NCBI GenBank assembly: GCA_034439755.1
Contig: JAWXAZ010000140.1
Location: forward strand, 1-64,000
Direction: 5' to 3'
Source of the DNA: B1 sp034439755
Lineage (GTDB): Bacteria > Bacteroidota > Bacteroidia > UKL13-3
Length of the DNA stretch: 64,000 bases
Shown in pieces: positions 62,359-64,000 of this stretch (position 1 is its first letter; each line of letters begins with the position of its first letter). The notes beneath the pieces are model-generated. The model was not told where the DNA came from. It worked only from the letters and a program-made list of their open reading frames with translations, and did not search any database. The position numbers were made by a program, and so were the translations under genes.

Positions 62359-64000
62359 AAACAGTTTCACTTCCCGATTCATTTTTAATCTTTAAAAAAT
62401 AAATTCCTATCGGAAAATCATTTGGCGAAAATTGATGTTGCGCTTTTGGTTTGGTTGAAGATAACATGCACTTTCCATTAACATCTAAGACCTCAAAACT
62501 CACCAGTTGATTAGAAGCATTCAACAACATTAAATCGCCTTTACCATGTGCAAAACCCTCGCTGTTTATAAGCTTTAAGCCCTTTTCTAATTCTTTGGCC
62601 GAACCAAATCCAGTTACCAAAAAACCCCTTTGCACCATTCGCGGTTTAAGGATGTTAAAATGCGCATATCCATTTAGCAAACTATCTGTTTGGATCAACA
62701 AATCGGCAGCGTCTTGCATGGTCATATTGTTGCCATAACTGTACACAGAATTTAACAACAAACGCGTTATAATATCTCTTCCTAAATCCTCACTTAAATC
62801 ATTGAGCATGCTGCTCCAAATAAGAGAAGAAGTATAAAAATCGCCACTCAAATCCTTGGGATATACGTTTGTACTGTTGGCATCTCGACCCGACCAAAAT
62901 TCATTGTGTCCATCCCAATTAAAGACCCATCTCCAGTTATAAGAACTAATTGCCTTTGAATATTGACACGCCATAAAATCGCAATTGGCCTCCTCTATAG
63001 CCAACCGTTCGTTGCCATTTACGGTGTTTGGTGCCAGAAAATAATTGATGCCATGGGTATATTCATGGATAATTACATCGGCATCCTCGGCATCTGGAAC
63101 CCCGCCAGTGCCATAGTATAAGGAGGGGTTTAAGGTTGAATAAGAGAACCTCGATTGATCTTGACCTTGATACGCTGTGGGGTCTGTTAAAATGGCCTGC
63201 ATGCCCGTTAAAGGCAAGGCAATTGTCTTTAAGTAATTGCGATATGTCTCTACATGATAGAGCACATTAAACTCTCTAAATTCGGTTTGACTTCTATTAA
63301 AAGAAAAGTTGGCATGGGTAGATTGAAACACCTTTTGCGAAGGTGATTCCAAATCTTGCATAATTAAGTAAGGCGATGCTGCATAAAAGGTATCATTAGA
63401 AAATTTCAATGTGGTAGAAAACACCTTCATTTGGCCAGCTAATTCGGCGGTGTTTAAGCCATTGCTATGCTTCCATAAACCATCTTGACCATAAGATTTT
63501 TCGGCAGAAGTAAGTGGATCGGGATTAAAAATAGTGGTTTTAATAAGGGTATCTTTTTTCACAAATAAATCGAGCATGCGGGTAAAAACTACCGAACCTT
63601 TTTCATCCTTCAATATTTCTTCCATTTCTCCTAAGGCATTTTTTTCCTTGGCATATTGTAGCAATTTAAAAGACTGTTTGTGCCAATAAAAACAAAGAGT
63701 TTGGTCTGAACCAAAAGCATTTACCGTTGAAATTGACAAGACAGTATGTATTGGTATAAAGGAATTAAACTTGCTTAATACAGTGCCATCAAAGGCGATG
63801 TTAACTTTATAAAAAGCACCATACACTTTATATCCTAGGTGAAATTGAACAAACTGGTAATGCTTGGCAAAGCTACTGGTCTGAACCGATTCTAGCTGGT
63901 AGGAATTTTGATTTTGACTTAACCAAGAACAGGTTGATAACAAATCATGCTCGGCTTGTTGGCGTGTGGGGTCAACAGAAACCATGGCTTGGTTCAAACC
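62336..64000 (-). CDS. T9SS-secreted HEYTH metalloprotease (M36-like), 5' part cut by window
   Basis: The minus-strand frame is open to the window edge, so the N-terminus and any signal peptide are missing. At least 553 residues are seen. The zinc motif is VIIHEYTHGINYF; a second glutamate ligand is in LAIEEANCDFMA, as in gluzincin proteases of the fungalysin (M36) group. The last about 75 residues (from about VSFEVLDVNGKCMLSS to GIYFLKIKNESGSETVF) form a type IX secretion sorting domain. The protein is probably exported and cell-surface bound or released. The two GGTTCAGACC words at 63703 and 63878 lie in this gene. Confidence 0.85.
   Translation of the reverse strand, partial: GLNQAMVSVDPTRQQAEHDLLSTCSWLSQNQNSYQLESVQTSSFAKHYQFVQFHLGYKVYGAFYKVNIAFDGTVLSKFNSFIPIHTVLSISTVNAFGSDQTLCFYWHKQSFKLLQYAKEKNALGEMEEILKDEKGSVVFTRMLDLFVKKDTLIKTTIFNPDPLTSAEKSYGQDGLWKHSNGLNTAELAGQMKVFSTTLKFSNDTFYAASPYLIMQDLESPSQKVFQSTHANFSFNRSQTEFREFNVLYHVETYRNYLKTIALPLTGMQAILTDPTAYQGQDQSRFSYSTLNPSLYYGTGGVPDAEDADVIIHEYTHGINYFLAPNTVNGNERLAIEEANCDFMACQYSKAISSYNWRWVFNWDGHNEFWSGRDANSTNVYPKDLSGDFYTSSLIWSSMLNDLSEDLGRDIITRLLLNSVYSYGNNMTMQDAADLLIQTDSLLNGYAHFNILKPRMVQRGFLVTGFGSAKELEKGLKLINSEGFAHGKGDLMLLNASNQLVSFEVLDVNGKCMLSSTKPKAQHQFSPNDFPIGIYFLKIKNESGSETVFKLMRLN

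Overview
The window is chromosomal DNA of a bacterium of the phylum Bacteroidota. It is AT-rich (by eye a little under 40% GC). The evidence for the phylum is the TAnnTTTG promoter boxes just upstream of many starts, frequent TTG starts, a type IX secretion (T9SS) sorting tail on a secreted metalloprotease, a PorV/PorQ-like outer-membrane protein, an alpha-oxoamine synthase of the sphingolipid/sulfonolipid type, a K+-dependent membrane pyrophosphatase and a stand-alone MnmD. Genus cannot be set from the sequence. No rRNA, tRNA, CRISPR array, prophage or intact insertion sequence was seen.

Layout. 0-4.3 kb (mostly minus strand): truncated glycosyltransferase, acyl-CoA dehydrogenase, an inverted-repeat-rich gap, a ComEA-like helix-hairpin-helix (HhH) protein, a 53-residue membrane protein and an RmlD-like reductase. 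4.4-8.4 kb (plus): miaB, an MtfA-like membrane protein without its HExxH motif, and a sigma-54 type AAA+ regulator. 8.4-11 kb: hppA pyrophosphatase with a 128-residue cysteine-rich tail. 11.1-15.7 kb (plus): an outer-membrane pair (one member HhH plus beta-barrel), the alpha-oxoamine synthase and a thioredoxin-like protein. 15.8-24 kb: lipA, OsmC, a methyltransferase, a decayed toxin-antitoxin scar, an MltD-like transglycosylase, lpxK, punA and engB. 24-31 kb: TonB receptor with a 36-bp palindrome upstream, an aroE interrupted by about twenty pentapeptide repeats, a PlsC-like acyltransferase, a two-domain VOC protein, an SDR and rnhB. 31-35 kb: flippase, Wzz and ligase of a surface polysaccharide. 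35-43 kb: PorV-like protein, tyrS, flavin reductase, yidC and pyrG. 43-50.8 kb (mostly minus): E2 acyltransferase, ABC exporter, an intact antitoxin/PIN pair, AMP nucleosidase and a MoxR-like AAA+/VWA pair. 50.8-64 kb: endonuclease-like protein, mnmD with an FAD oxidoreductase, a dipeptide epimerase-like protein, nnrDE, a DUF3109 protein, a 65-bp tandem array, rlmN, a MacAB-like efflux set and a T9SS-exported metalloprotease running off the end.

Most genes are housekeeping: tRNA modification, envelope lipid and polysaccharide synthesis, protein insertion and nucleotide metabolism. The unusual signals are (1) a pentapeptide-repeat domain inserted at the active-site loop of shikimate dehydrogenase; (2) a dispersed near-palindromic word, TTGGTTCRRACCGAA, found in several reading frames and between genes at well above chance; (3) the metallothionein-like tail on the pyrophosphatase; (4) an MtfA-like pseudo-peptidase next to a sigma-54 activator; and (5) a 65-bp tandem array built of 22-bp sub-units between two divergent genes.
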